64,000 bases of DNA from Nymphaea colorata (Eukaryota > Streptophyta > Magnoliopsida > Nymphaeales > Nymphaeaceae). The stretch spans positions 5,206,802-5,270,801 of the forward strand of contig NC_045145.1 in the NCBI RefSeq assembly GCF_008831285.2, given 5' to 3'. This document shows positions 14,388-25,528 of the stretch, piece after piece (position 1 is the first letter of the stretch; every line of letters starts with the position of its first letter). Position numbers and translations under genes: made by a program. The notes under the pieces are model-generated. The model had not been told where the DNA came from, made no database searches, and was given only the letters and a program-made list of their open reading frames with translations.

Positions 14388-14591
14388 TGCATCAAACATG
14401 GTTAAATTTACCAGATTAAATTCTTCATTGTGCATCAAACAGGGTTAAAATTACCAGGTTAAATTCTTTCTGTACATCAAACATGACCTCAAATCGGAAG
14501 AAGGTTAAATTTCATCCTGTTTTTTTTTCTAAAAAAAATTACCATGGTAAATTTTCCACGTTAAATTCTTCCCTGTGCATCAAACGCACCC
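14388..14591 (+). repeat. Subterminal repeats of the Harbinger right end
   Basis: Units of about 43 bp begin TGCATCAAACATGGTTAAAT (14388), TGCATCAAACAGGGTTAAAA (14431) and TACATCAAACATG (14473), and the terminus TGCATCAAACGCACCC (14576) is a variant of the same word. Subterminal arrays of the terminal motif are expected transposase-binding sites. Confidence 0.7.
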
Positions 14592-14865
14592 TAATAAAAA
14601 ATTGGAGGAAAATCAAAATGTCAAGTGCATCAGCAAACAAAGAAGCAAAAAACTTACTTAACTCCACATAACGCATCAAGAGAGAGAGAGAGAGAGGATA
14701 GTAACACTACTGCTACCGTTACACATTGTCATAGGGATTGGAAGCAAAGATCGAAGAAGATTAGAAAGGTGGAAGCACGCCTTATTATTACAACGACACA
14801 ACACCACCTCAAAACCCAAGAGATGATGTATGAAAGGCTCAATTCATTCCAAGGAGGAATCAATT

Positions 14866-15117
14866 TTACAGACAGACGGAGCGTTTGACTACAAGGATAT
14901 CATGAGGGCCTACAGCACGACAATCCCCTGCTTTCCCTCCTGATCCTTCTTCCCCTTCCTCGCTCCCCGCCGACCGTCCACCTTCACCGTGTAGCAGATC
15001 AGGAGGAGTAATCTGACTGCACAACGGCGAGCTGCAAAGACGAGGGTCGCCGGACTCCGCCTCCGGCGACGTCTTCCCACCCTTTTCCCCCATCCCTCCT
15101 TTCCTTTCTTCCTCCAT
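14866..15117 (-). CDS. Doubtful short ORF in a GC-rich block
   Basis: An 83-codon ATG frame with residues such as GGKTSPEAESGDPR and SQITPPDLLHGEGG, rich in Gly and Glu. The block is more GC-rich than its surroundings and has a protein-like but unrecognised composition. It could be the first exon of an unidentified minus-strand gene, a captured fragment, or chance. No splice partners were identified with confidence. Confidence 0.2.
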   Translation of the reverse strand: MEEERKGGMGEKGGKTSPEAESGDPRLCSSPLCSQITPPDLLHGEGGRSAGSEEGEEGSGGKAGDCRAVGPHDILVVKRSVCL

Positions 15118-15319
15118 CAAAATCTCCTTCACCCTTCACTTCCTTTCACCATCTCCACTTCCCTTCCTGTAAATAATAGACCGGCAGCCTTGCCCACTCC
15201 AGCCACGCTCCTCTCTCTTCCTCACAGATGTCTCGCCCTCCACTTCCATGCCTTCTTCAAACGTGAAGCAGAAGTCCAACGTGTCTTCTTATGGGAAACA
15301 GTGGCTCCGGTGCATTTAA

Positions 15320-16430
15320 GGGTGTTCAACGACTCATGCTCGACTCGTTAGTTTTCATAAGAATATATACAAAAATGCTTCACAGTATACTACATACAAA
15401 CCTGAGGTCCTGTATTCGAATCCTTTTGTGATCGTTCAAATTCAGAAGTAAACTCTTTTAACCAACTCAGACTGGTTGGTTCGACTATGAGCTAAACCTC
15501 AGCTCGAGCTTAACAGACCCAGGTTAGAGTATGAGCCAAGTCGAGCTCAAGGTGGTCCACTCGAGCTCAGATAAAACTAGAGCTGACCTCAATCCATGGC
15601 TTAAGGTACTCAAGCTGCATGTTCAGCCTGTGCTTCCATAAATTCCGACTTCAACAGGCTCCTTAAACTCATTTTCCTAACCTAGCCGAGTTGGTGAGTC
15701 AACTTTCCGGCCCAATGACCTACTCTTCACCTGATCGAAGTCTAAGTCTTGTCAACTATGTAACTATGTTTATGTCCATACGTATTACGATTACCAGAGT
15801 TTGTGTGATCCTCATCAGAAGGGGCGAGGCCAAGGTAGGGCTTAGCTTGGGCCTTTGCCCTACCTTAATTTTTAAAAAAAAATTACATGTAAATTTTAAA
15901 AAAATTTACTTGTTATATATAAAAATTCTGTATTTCAGCTATAGTCAAAATTTAAAAATTCCCTCGATCCTACCACCTTAAAAATTAACCAACATACAAT
16001 GTACATCATAATAATGTATATGAATGTAACTTTAACATTTCATTTCATAAATGTCATATTACATATAACATGGAAAATCATTAAATGTGACATAATGTAT
16101 AAATAGGTAAGCAAGAAACCTAGCTACATAAAAACAATACAGCTTTTGGAAACGTTGTCCTTAATAAAGAGCGTTTGATGGTTTGAAAGTTTGATTCAAC
16201 AATAAAAATCTCAGAATCATAATTTTTCCTGAAATTAGAATAGAATCAAAAGTTTCAGTTTCAGTTTCTTAATTTCGGAAACAAAATAGTCTATTTATTT
16301 AACAATTTTAATTTTTAAAAAACATGAGTATTTTGATTTTAAAATTCCATAATTCTAAGTAGAGGACACGAAACTTCGGCAATTCATCCAAAGCCGCCAC
16401 CGGGTAAGGTTGGCACCTAGTAATTCCTCT
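15320..16430. other. Spacer with GAGCTCGAG-rich and GGCGAGGCCA repeats
   Basis: 15470-15620 is rich in GCTCGAG/GAGCTC words, like 35040-35365, and is probably a relic of the same repeat family. 15815-15975 is copy B of the repeat also found at 7690-7850. No gene is seen. Confidence 0.5.
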
Positions 16431-16490
16431 TTTTCAGAGGGATGTTTCCGTCATTAGGAAAACATCCTCTCAACGCAACGGATGAAATTT

Positions 16491-16501
16491 TGACCGTTGG
16501 G
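16491..16501 (-). promoter_or_regulatory. MSA (mitosis-specific activator) motif
   Basis: The minus strand reads CCCAACGGTCA, a full match to the plant MSA consensus YCYAACGGYYA bound by three-repeat MYB (MYB3R) factors. It sits about 150 bp upstream of the ATG of the small gene at 16648. Confidence 0.65.
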
Positions 16502-16546
16502 AACGTTTAAATCCACCGTCTCCTCTGATCGGGAAGCCTGAACCCC

Positions 16547-16557
16547 TCCAACGGTCA
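16547..16557 (+). promoter_or_regulatory. MSA (mitosis-specific activator) motif
   Basis: The plus strand reads TCCAACGGTCA, again a full match to YCYAACGGYYA, 91 bp upstream of the ATG at 16648 and inverted relative to the first motif. A weaker GCAACGGAT lies near 16475. Paired MSA motifs are typical of G2/M-expressed plant genes. Confidence 0.65.
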
Positions 16558-16647
16558 TCTCTCTGTCTCTCTCTGGTTTTTATCCTGTGAGGCCTTGCCG
16601 ATCTTTGTCAATCTGTTCATTGTTTTTCTCCTCTCCCCAATCCATTC

Positions 16648-17719
16648 ATGGCTGACATCGAAAGAGCTCTGCCGAGTCCCCACATGGGAAAGGAGCTCAA
16701 CATCCCCCCGGTTCAAGAGACTCAACAGCAAGATACGTCTCCGGCAGAGAAAACGCCGGTACTACTGCCGCCGGCCGACGCTGATCAGAGGCCGCCGCTT
16801 ACAGCCGACAATGCTCAGAAGAATAGCTCGCCTGATCCCGTTGACGTTCCTAAGCGCAAAGCATTCAAATATCTGGACAGGTAAATTCTCAATCAAGGGT
16901 TTCTTGGCCCAATAATTGCAGGCACCGTTGCGGCAACTCACCCTCAATTTTTTTCATATTGTGAAATTAGCGAGAATAAGAACAAAATATCTTCACCATT
17001 TTCAGATTCCTCATAGTTTTATATGCATTTCTATGTGCTTCTGTTAGCCAATATTTTTCTGGGAATTCAAGACACCAAAAAGAATTTTAAGATATCGCGA
17101 GTTTTCCGCTCTCCATTTTGGCGAGAACTCGTTAGGAATGATATCGAACCGCGTAAAAATATCGTCCAAGTATGTGATTGATCGTTTGATATTGTTTGGA
17201 GATTTGCGTGGTCTCTGATTTTTAGGGAGCTTGGTTTCGACCATTTACTCACTTCCTCTTCTTCCTAGCTTACCGTGGCAGTTTTTTTCTTCTCAAATCG
17301 TATTCAGTTTTTGTTTTTCTTGTGAATGTTTATAGGTACAGGAGTCCAACAGACCTTATGATGTCTCCTGTTTCTAGAGGCTTGCTCGCAAGGAACAGGA
17401 AGACAGCTGCTCTGCCAATGCATGAGATAAATCAGCAGCAGAAGAAGGTACTTGCTTTTGTATTTATGACAGAGTTTTATTAATCATCTAGAGTTAGTCT
17501 ACGCCATATGCATTGAAACCTTGAGGTTACTTCATTAATTTGATATTGGTAATAGTTATTTATTTTAATTTGCTCGCATTGCTACATTTTTATCAAAAAA
17601 TTTAATGTTTTATCTGCAATGTGAATCTGCTATATATATGAAGAATTTTATTTATTTTTTAATGTTTTCTGCAGGTTCTGGAATCAAAGTCTCAAGACGC
17701 TGGTTTCTTTCCAGCCTGA
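16648..17719 (+). CDS. Small plant protein, probable G2/M-expressed, unknown function
   Basis: Three exons (16648-16880, 17336-17447, 17675-17719) with GT-AG introns join in phase to give 129 residues. The start ATGGCTGAC has a good plant context. The N-terminal half is low-complexity (Pro, Gln, Ala). The conserved-looking part spans the first splice junction: DVPKRKAFKYLDR, then YRSPTDLMMSPVSRGLLARN, then RKTAALPMHEINQQQKK, ending DAGFFPA. The basic PKRKAFK could act as a nuclear signal, and SPTD and MSPVSR are minimal Ser-Pro CDK phosphosites. Two perfect MSA motifs upstream suggest transcription at G2/M. I do not recognise the family. An AATAAA signal follows at 17888. Reading frame, splice sites and promoter together make this a real gene; the function is inference. 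Confidence 0.72.
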
Positions 17720-17887
17720 TTTCCGGCGAAAACTTTTGAAGGCAAGAAGCGAACACGACGGAGCGCCATGAAGCTTTCGATATATTGCTTAGTTAACTAG
17801 ACGAACTGGGAAAGAATGCAGTTTAGTCAAATTGTCCTTCTGTTACTATATTATCAACAGTAAACAGTTCATTTGCTTTTGAGATTT

Positions 17888-17893
17888 AATAAA
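17888..17893 (+). terminator. Poly(A) signal of the small gene
   Basis: AATAAA about 170 bp after the stop codon at 17719, in AT-rich DNA, which is a normal 3' UTR length. Confidence 0.5.
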
Positions 17894-17949
17894 AGATGCG
17901 CTGCTTACATCTTTACTTTCACTGCAAGTTCCTGTTACTTGTGACAGAG

Positions 17950-19690
17950 CTGCTAATTCAACTCATTTTGTTGGATAAAAATATAAGGAGGCACAAGAAT
18001 TTTCATTATATACAATCATTTCTTCGATAAATGCACAAAAGGCACAAGAGGATTGTCATTCTAATGCAACCAATTTTGTAAGAACTCAAACTTGGTATAA
18101 GAAGCAAGATTCCTCCTCATGAAAGGGGGCATCTTCTGGTAACAATGGTTATGAATCGAGAATCTGATAGGAACATCCTTCTCGCCTCCTCTTAACTGTG
18201 TAACAGATCTTCAAATATGTGATATCGCCATAAGATGTAATGTCTGAAAGATCTTGATCGCCCGACGATGGACGACGATGAGGCTCAGTCACCCAATAAC
18301 ATGGCGCTCTCCCTTCCCTCCCCACGTAATGGGAAAGAATACAAGAATACAGTATTTACAAACCAAAAGAAAGATCAAACAAGAACTCTATGTTTTCGAA
18401 ATATATTGGAAACACAATGTCCCCCAACTGGGAAAATATTGGCAATAACTCATTATGGTAAACGTATGGATGCCAGAGCTTTCTGAAAATCCATTGTTTG
18501 TTTAAACATGAGGTCCAACAAAAAAAGTATGGATTTCGTTTGAGGGTTTATTAAATAGACTTAAACGTAGTGAGTTTGATGATAGGAACATTGCTGCAAT
18601 CTTTGAGATACTAATGCAACATCACTTTTATCAAAAGCTTTTTAAACTGATCAAATTGCATTCTTTTTGGAAGAAAAGAGGAACCAGAAGACTTTCAACA
18701 CATTTAGTGGCTTTTGTTAGAACCTTAGACCTGAAATTCAAGGTGATCTAAAGAATTTTAACTGACCATTTGCTGTCAGACCTCCTCCCTCAGACTTCAA
18801 GATACGAGGTTTAAGGTACATAATGAGGATCTTAAATTCTTATTTATGGATCTGAAATTAAGTGCTTTTATGAGACCCAAGTAAAAGGGATTTCAGATCA
18901 GCCTCTGATTTCAGATCCGAAACTATCAAACACACCTTTACTTACTTTCAAATGCCGTGGGATACTTTTTAAATTAATGCATCATAACCATAAGATGAAA
19001 TTTATATATTTGCACCCTGCCGAAGTAAGGAACCATGGCATATACGTTTGAAACAGATTTCATTTTGAGAGATTTGAAAAAGCACTATCTCGTTGAAAGG
19101 CTCTATACACATCTGCCATGCATTTCTTTAGACAAAGATTTCGTTTTTTTGCGGATGGTAAAAGGAAAAAATTTACTTGCCTTTTGTGAATTGCAATGCC
19201 TTCTTATTATTGTTTTTTATGTTCATCATTCTTTTTTTTTTCTTCTTAAGAAATATTTGAGATTGATCAAAAGATGCCCCTACCCATTAAGAAATATATC
19301 CAGCTTTGACTTTATTACAGAGTAATTTTGCCAGATAAAAACACCAGAAAGGAGCTTTTTCAGGATGGCACCGTCTATTTATTGCTGCACGATTAGTTAT
19401 CGTTGTCAAAAAAAATTTAACCGGTACATGCCAATGGGTCAAGTTTACCCGGACCGGATCAATTGTATGGGCATAAATGCTTCTACCGTAAACTGCTATT
19501 CGGGTCCATCTTCTCGATTGGATGCTGAACCGACCCGACGGATCTGAACTTTTGTACTTATATTGATTTTTAACAACTACATCCTTAATTGTCCTTTGAA
19601 AACTTTGTTTCCAGAAGAAGATTTCGAGACTCGATCCGAACTGGAAATCCGAACTGGAAATCCGAACCCGAAGTTATTCAAACGGATATC
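17950..19690. other. Intergenic, no gene seen
   Basis: AT-rich spacer without recognisable coding sequence. Short frames such as 19035-19325 have no domain and a composition typical of noncoding AT-rich DNA. Around 19410-19690 GGGT/GACCCG words increase towards the next gene's 5' region. Confidence 0.5.
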
Positions 19691-20031
19691 AGAAACCCTG
19701 GCCGGGCACAAACCCGACCCGTTTGACAGCGAGTTTTGCATGCCGAGAGGCCGCGTTTTGGTTTGTTTCTCTCTCTCTCCTCCTCTCTCTCTCTAAATTT
19801 AGCCAAACTCCTCTGTCTGCCTTTGTTTCGTTCCCTGTCTTGCTATGTTCATCGGCGAAAGGAACAACACCTGTTCCTTCTCGTCCCTCTCTGTTTCTCT
19901 CCTCAGACGCCGGATTTTTCCCATTCTCCTCTCTAGGGAGGATCCAGTCAATTTAACGTTAGAAGTTGGGAAGTCGTTGCCCTCGTGCCAATGGTTTCAG
20001 CAACGAGAAGCAATAGGTTTCGGCGGCTCTG

Positions 20032-20914
20032 GTAAGTTCCTCGATTCTCATTTTTCTCTTTCTTCGTCTTCTTCATGATGCTTTGTCGTGGTTCTATGCC
20101 TCTGTTTGTCGAGTTTGCGTTTATTTCTTGCTTATTCATGGCTATTCTCTTGTGGTCAGTTTGGGTAGATCACCATTTTCATGTTGTTGCCATGCTTTTA
20201 GTCCTTTTCTCGATGTTTTGGCTTCTTTTTCTTTTATACTAGACGATTCTGCGTGATTCTTGAATGGTGGCAGCTGCTTTTCTTGTATGTTTTTGCACGT
20301 TCTCTCTGTCGAAAGAAAAACTACAGAATGAAGTGGTAATGGCTTTGATACATGAAGAAGGGCCAACATTGTTGCATGTGTTATGCAAACTTTTACTTGC
20401 ATGGTTCTCGTAATTTACAAGCAATAATTGGTCTTGGTTTTTTTTTTCCGTTGGGTGGCACCCGTAATTGGAATAATATGCATTCTTTCCTATTGAAAAT
20501 TTGAAATGCTGCTGTACATTTACTTCTATAGTTATACAAAACTTTCTGCTGTTCTTGGATCTGATAGAAGTTGAACTTTTTTTTTTTTTTCAAAATTCTT
20601 TTTTAATCGTTGTTGATCAAATTTCACAAACGAAAAGGGAATTTTTGAATGCGTATGATGGTGCCTTTTACATAAAAACATGCAACTGAGTAAATCATGT
20701 CCCCTCGTCTACCTTGTCTCGTTCCCACCATGATTTTTTAGTTTTGGCATGCCTTTGAGGAGAAGGGTTAATGGACTTCTGGAAAACGAAAAACATGCAC
20801 TTGGTCCAAGTACTGGATTTCTAATGTTCTGTTTTCTTTTTGTGCTGACATTCTAACAATATGCAAATTGGAGGATCTTACTTAAAATCCCGTAATAGAA
20901 GATCGTGATTTCAG
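20032..20914 (+). other. Probable 5' UTR intron of the 20960 gene
   Basis: A strong donor (CTCTG|GTAAGTTCC at 20032) follows CT-rich transcribed-looking sequence (19760-20031). An acceptor (GTGATTTCAG at 20905-20914) precedes the ATG at 20960 by 45 bp. This would place an 883-bp intron in the 5' UTR, common in plant genes. Inferred only from the signals. Confidence 0.5.
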
Positions 20915-20959
20915 TACAGGAGGAAGATTAGAAATGCCAGGGTCTCTGTTCGATTTACT

Positions 20960-22748
20960 ATGGTGGATGAAGAGGCGAAAAAAACACCAACTTCAGGCGA
21001 GAAGTTAATAGCAGGAGGAGATCATGGGAAGGAGATTCGAAATTCTATTCCCATATCAGACTCTTCATCTGAAGAATTCATTCAACTCGAAGCAAGTGAC
21101 TTGGGAAGTCCTTCTAGAACCTTGGATTCAGGCAAGGCAAACATGGAAGTGCTACCTCAATCAGAGGAGCCAATCGATTCAGACCAGAAAGGTGGTAGTG
21201 ATGGTGGCAGGAAAAACAGTTCTAAGACAAACTCTGACAGTGTGCAGCTCATTACTGGCAATCAGCGCGATGGAGGTGATGAACTATCTGTATCAATTGA
21301 AGCTGGAAATGTCCTGAATGATAATCCGTCAACATCGAGTAGCTCTTCTCTTTCTCCAGTTGATGTCAATGTTGAGGACAAAACTTCCACGGGCTTCAAA
21401 GTTGAAAATGGTGAACTTGTGGTTCAGACAAGTGCAGAAGAAAGTTACATGATTAAATCAGAGCTGCCACATGAAGCAAACCACCTTATAGTCGAGCATA
21501 AAGATGTCTTGCAAACGGATAATCATAGCAGCTACCTGGGTTTTGCGGAACAATCTCACCTGTGCCAAGCAATTAGTGAAGCAGAGACTTATGACCCAGG
21601 TCGAATTCCATCATCGGTCTTCTCAAGGCATCAGAGCTCGATGGATGTGGAGTGGAGTGTAGCTTCTAATGAGTCAATGTTTAGCATCCAAGTTGGAAGT
21701 GCAAGTTTCTCAAGGGACCATGTCTTTAATTTTAGCAAGTCTGGTGACCTAAATGGTCTTATTTCTGGTCCTGGCCACAGCATTACACCTGAAAAAGATA
21801 CAGCATCAGGGGATCAGAGCCCTGATATTTGTTCTGATCAAAATGCTGCTCCTGCTGCAATTGTGCCGGAAACATTTCATGATGACATTGAATCTGAAAA
21901 GGCTTCGCCAATAGGGGAACAGCAGCCAGAAGTACATGCTATTTCAAGTCCTGAACATGCTCCACTTCTCCAAGAAAATATTGTGGGAGGAGGAACCCTT
22001 CCAACGACTCTAGCTGTTCCTCGTACCACTAGCATGGCACGCCCCTCTGATTCCAGTGGTGCCAGCATCCAGTCCTTTGCATTTCCAATGTACTCTCTCT
22101 CTCTCTCTCTCGCATATATATATATATATGAATGCATACACGTACGTTCTTGAGTATGTATGTAAGTGTGTTACATCTTACTGCAGGACATCTCATCGCC
22201 GCAAGAAATGGGAACTCAAACTTCTGACTTGTGCAAATTTTTTTTCCAATAGGTGCATAATTTTACTTATGTAGTTGTCACAGAGGCATCAGTGGTCAAT
22301 GCTGTCCATCTTGTAAACTGCTGGGAAGTTATACAGAAACATACATGATATGTGATTTTTTCTTCCTGCTCCCTGATGGAATGGCAAGATTTCTCACATA
22401 TCTAATATGATGCTGGCCCTATGGTTGATCATATTGTGCCCCGGTGCTTATTGGATGGTTTACGTCCTCTTTCATTGTTGCTGTATTCCAGCCAGGATCC
22501 AAAGGATGCCATTTTTTCATTTGTTGGACATGGATTGTCATATTCATTTATGTATCCCATTTGTTCATTCTTATGTTAGTAATCAACACTAATTTTCCCT
22601 TTGCAGTTTGACAGCAGGTAGTAAGAATCCATCTCTCAAGGTACAAGATGAAGCTCCCGTCCCTCCTCCTTCACTTCCTCAAGTGAAACCCATGGAGCAA
22701 CGTGGTTGGTGGTGTTGCTGGAAGTATTCTTGGCCAGCATGTTGCTGA
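20960..22748 (+). CDS. Plant protein with Trp/Cys-rich C-terminus, unknown function
   Basis: Coding exons 20960-22089 and 22607-22748 join in phase (AT|T, Ile) to give 423 residues. Residues 1-215 are acidic, Ser-rich and probably disordered. A conserved-looking core follows: SSVFSRHQSSMDVEWSVASN, then ESMFSIQVGSASFSRDHVF. Near the junction is SSGASIQSFAFPILTAGS, and the C-terminus is QRGWWCCWKYSWPACC. The same order (SRH..S..WS.ASN.SLFSI, then SFAFPIL, then a Trp/Cys tail) is found in a plant-specific group of uncharacterised proteins. The Cys-rich end could be a palmitoylated or membrane-associated tail, which is inference. There is no signal peptide or transmembrane segment. The intron holds CT and TA microsatellites. 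The last splice junction is supported by the frame and by a TTTGCAG acceptor. Confidence 0.75.
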
Positions 22749-23000
22749 GCCAACAGATCGTTCATGCCGTGACAGTTTTCTACAGGATTACTTACTGAAA
22801 GAGATAGATTCGCTGAAACAATGGACAAAGACCATAAAGATTGACATGCTTCACTTGTGGGTTCTTCGTCCATGAAAAGCATAGCATTGGATGGCTCGGG
22901 TCATTGCTTTCAGGCAGAAAAGACCATGACAATTGACAAACTTCATTCCAAAATGAAAAGCTTAGCATGGGATGCCTCAGCTCATCGATCACAACTAGCA
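22749..23000 (+). repeat. 3' UTR with diverged two-copy tandem repeat
   Basis: Just after the stop, AAAGACCATAAAGATTGACA ... ATGAAAAGCATAGCATTGGAT (from about 22827) is repeated in diverged form from about 22919 (AAAGACCATGACAATTGACA ... ATGAAAAGCTTAGCATGGGAT), a period of about 92 bp. It is probably part of the transcript's 3' UTR. Confidence 0.6.
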
Positions 23001-23892
23001 TGAGTTTTCTGTTGCTTGATACTGTGTGAAGCCGGGAATTGCTGCAGTATGTGTTACATGTAGAGATATATGGAAGTTCAAACTTACCAGTTACCAGAAT
23101 GAGGAGGAAATAGCATTTCTATACTGGATTCTGAAAGTGCTGCTGTTTCCACTATGATATGGTTGGTTTGCCCCAAATTGGTACATGGGAATATGGAGAA
23201 AATTTTTTTTCCTCTGTTGTTGCCCATAGATCTTGTACATCCTGTGAAGATTCTTTATTTAGTTTAAAATTTGTCTGGTCAAGGTTCTCAAACCTTTTCT
23301 TGTTCCCACATTGTGCTTGTACAATTTATCCAAACATATACATGATCGATTCATTACGTTTCCACCTTAGTCAGGTCATACTTGGAAGTGGGATGTGATG
23401 ACTAGGTCATTGCTATCTTATGTTATGTATGTTGCTGTTTTTAACATGACACTTTAAGTTAAATGACGAACCAACTCAGAACCTTGGAGGCATAAGGATA
23501 TGGCTTTGGGGTTTTATGCCAAAGGCGGTCTCCCTAAGTAAACGTTAAAAAAGAATAAAATGGTGTCCAACTGAAATTGCTGACTTAAAAGAATATTCAT
23601 AGTGAATTGGTGAAAAATATAAGGTTAATTAAACTTTTTTTTTAATTAATTTTTCCTTTCAGCGTGAGTAATTCATTCTACCGCCCCAAAGAGAGGCCGC
23701 AACCTCCTCCTATGCCCATCCCTCCAAGGTTCATAGAGTTTGCTTAGGGATCTTTTACGGTCCAGAGGATGAGCATATTAAGATACGACAATGACCACTA
23801 GATTTAAACTTAAGACCTTTTTGAGGTGGACTCCCTTGCCACTATATAGTTATGGCAAATGACTTCAACTACATATGTAAAATGACTTCAAG

Positions 23893-23906
23893 TACATATA
23901 TATGTC
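23893..23906. repeat. LINE target-site duplication, left
   Basis: TACATATATATGTC, identical to 34736-34749 on the other side of the LINE. Confidence 0.8.
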
Positions 23907-23992
23907 AGACTTGTGTCCGGTGAAGAGAGAGAGACAGGTTTGGGGTCCCTCCTCCTCCGGGTGGCTCGGATGGAGGACTAGTTTCAATCGCC

Positions 23993-25528
23993 TTGCTACC
24001 GGTAATGAAGGAACTTGGGCCTACAACGTCTTCTCGACATCCTCGGACAGGTAAGGAGAGCTCTGCCCCGCTAAGAGAGGTAACCATGGTAGACCGTGAG
24101 AAGGATGATACTCTGCCCTTGCAGTCTGAGATCAACTTTGGCCTTTGTGTTGGTGATAGAAAGCAGTGCCTTCATCCTGTCGAGGGCTCAAGTAAAGCTG
24201 AGCACCCAAAGACACCATTTCAATCCCCTCTCAAGAGTTGGGCTGCCATGGTGGGTAACAGCGTTCAACAGGAACTCCCCAAGTTGGGGGACTTAGAGAT
24301 ACAGGAGGAGAATGGGCGCAAATTTCTTTTCATCCCAGATGAAATGTATGAGGAGATGACCAAGCCGTTTAGGTTTGCTTCCATTGGCACCTTCTATGGA
24401 GGGGTTTCCAAAGCAAATATGGAGTATAGCTTCGTCTTTAGAGCTTGAGACACCAGTGGAAGGAAGTTCGCAACCCGCAATTCTCTGTTCTGGGCAAAGG
24501 ATTATACCTCATCAGGGTGGACTCTGAAGCTGAACTACAAACTATCCTGCGAAGGAACTGTTGGCGCATTGGCGCTAAAACCTTTGTTGCCAATCGTTGG
24601 CGTCCTGGCATGGAGATGAAAGTCGACCATACTGCATGTATTCCTATCCAGATTCAAATCCCTAATCTGGCATCGGAATTATGGAATCAATCGGTCTTTG
24701 AAGGAATTGATAGCACGTTGGGAGGTGAAGTCGTCAGCATTGACCCATTCACTCGTTCATTGGTTCGTATGGGCTATGCTCAGATGTGCATTGAGGTTCC
24801 TCTCTGCTTCTCCCTACAACCGGAAATTTTCTTGTGCCGAACTAATGGGGACTTCATCCGGGTGGAGATTGTTTATAAAAATATGATCAAGTTCTGTCGC
24901 AATTGTGGTTCACTTTCACACTTTGGATTCTAACTGTGCTCGGTCTAGGGTGAACTTGGTGCAAGGTGTTGAGAAAAAAATCTGACAACAATGACCAAAG
25001 TAACTAGACTAAAGTGAGAATGGCAAGGAAATCTTCAAAACTGAAACACCCTCGCACTGTGCAGGAGGTCTCCAAGCAAGCTCTGGAAGCTAATAGGTTC
25101 ACTGCACTCCAAACAAACATGGAAGAGGGGGTAGCCACGTCTCTTCTCAAGTTGATCCGCAGGAACAAGGGGCTACAAATCTAGAGAAACCCAACCTTAT
25201 GGCAGCTTGGATTGCTGAAGAGGAACAGAGTAGAGGAGCTAGCTCCAATAAGAGACGACGCCCTCTTGGCCTATCCCAGTTGGCCTTGGATACTACAAAC
25301 CGCTCTGCTCCTTCTATTGTAGAGCACACTCCTAAGATTACTGCTCATCACCTCGATTTGGACTCTCAGACAAAATTGTGGGGAGCCCAAAGGGCGGTGG
25401 ATCAGGGAATGCCCTATCTTCTCCATCTCTCAAGAAGCATATGAAGAAGTCCCACTCTCAGGGGAAGGATCTCCATTCCCAGATGGCCCTCGCCTTTCAG
25501 GCGCCCCTTCATGGCCAATCGACCCAGG
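23993..25528 (+). pseudogene. LINE ORF1 (DUF4283, zinc knuckle), interrupted
   Basis: ORF1 of plant LINEs is a nucleic-acid-binding chaperone. The frame from about 23993 holds a Pro/Ser-rich leader, then SWAAMVGNSVQQELPKLG and a GRKFLFIPDEMYEEMTKPF block. It stops at TGA near 24446 and continues as EVRNPQFSVLGKGLYLIRVD, then IPNLASELWNQ. It ends in the knuckle FCRNCGSLSHFGF, followed by a frame break. A further 500 bp with no intact frame reaches the hAT insertion at 25529, and ORF1 sequence resumes after 26128. The stop at 24446 and the break at the zinc knuckle are inactivating. Confidence 0.8.

Larger units (their letters stand above)
11036..14591 (+). mobile_element. PIF/Harbinger DNA transposon, recently inactivated
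   Basis: The element encodes both proteins expected of plant PIF/Harbinger transposons in the same orientation: a Myb/SANT-like protein (11036-12023) and a DDE_Tnp_4 transposase (12255-13667). An additional ORF follows. The right end reads TGCATCAAACGCACCC at 14576-14591, followed by TAA (14592-14594), matching the 3-bp TWA target preference of the superfamily. The matching left terminus was not found; by analogy with the other Harbinger-like element it may lie near 9460-9570, before the GC-rich leader. The element is disabled by a frameshift in ORF1, and by a frameshift and a nonsense codon in the transposase. Confidence 0.85.
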
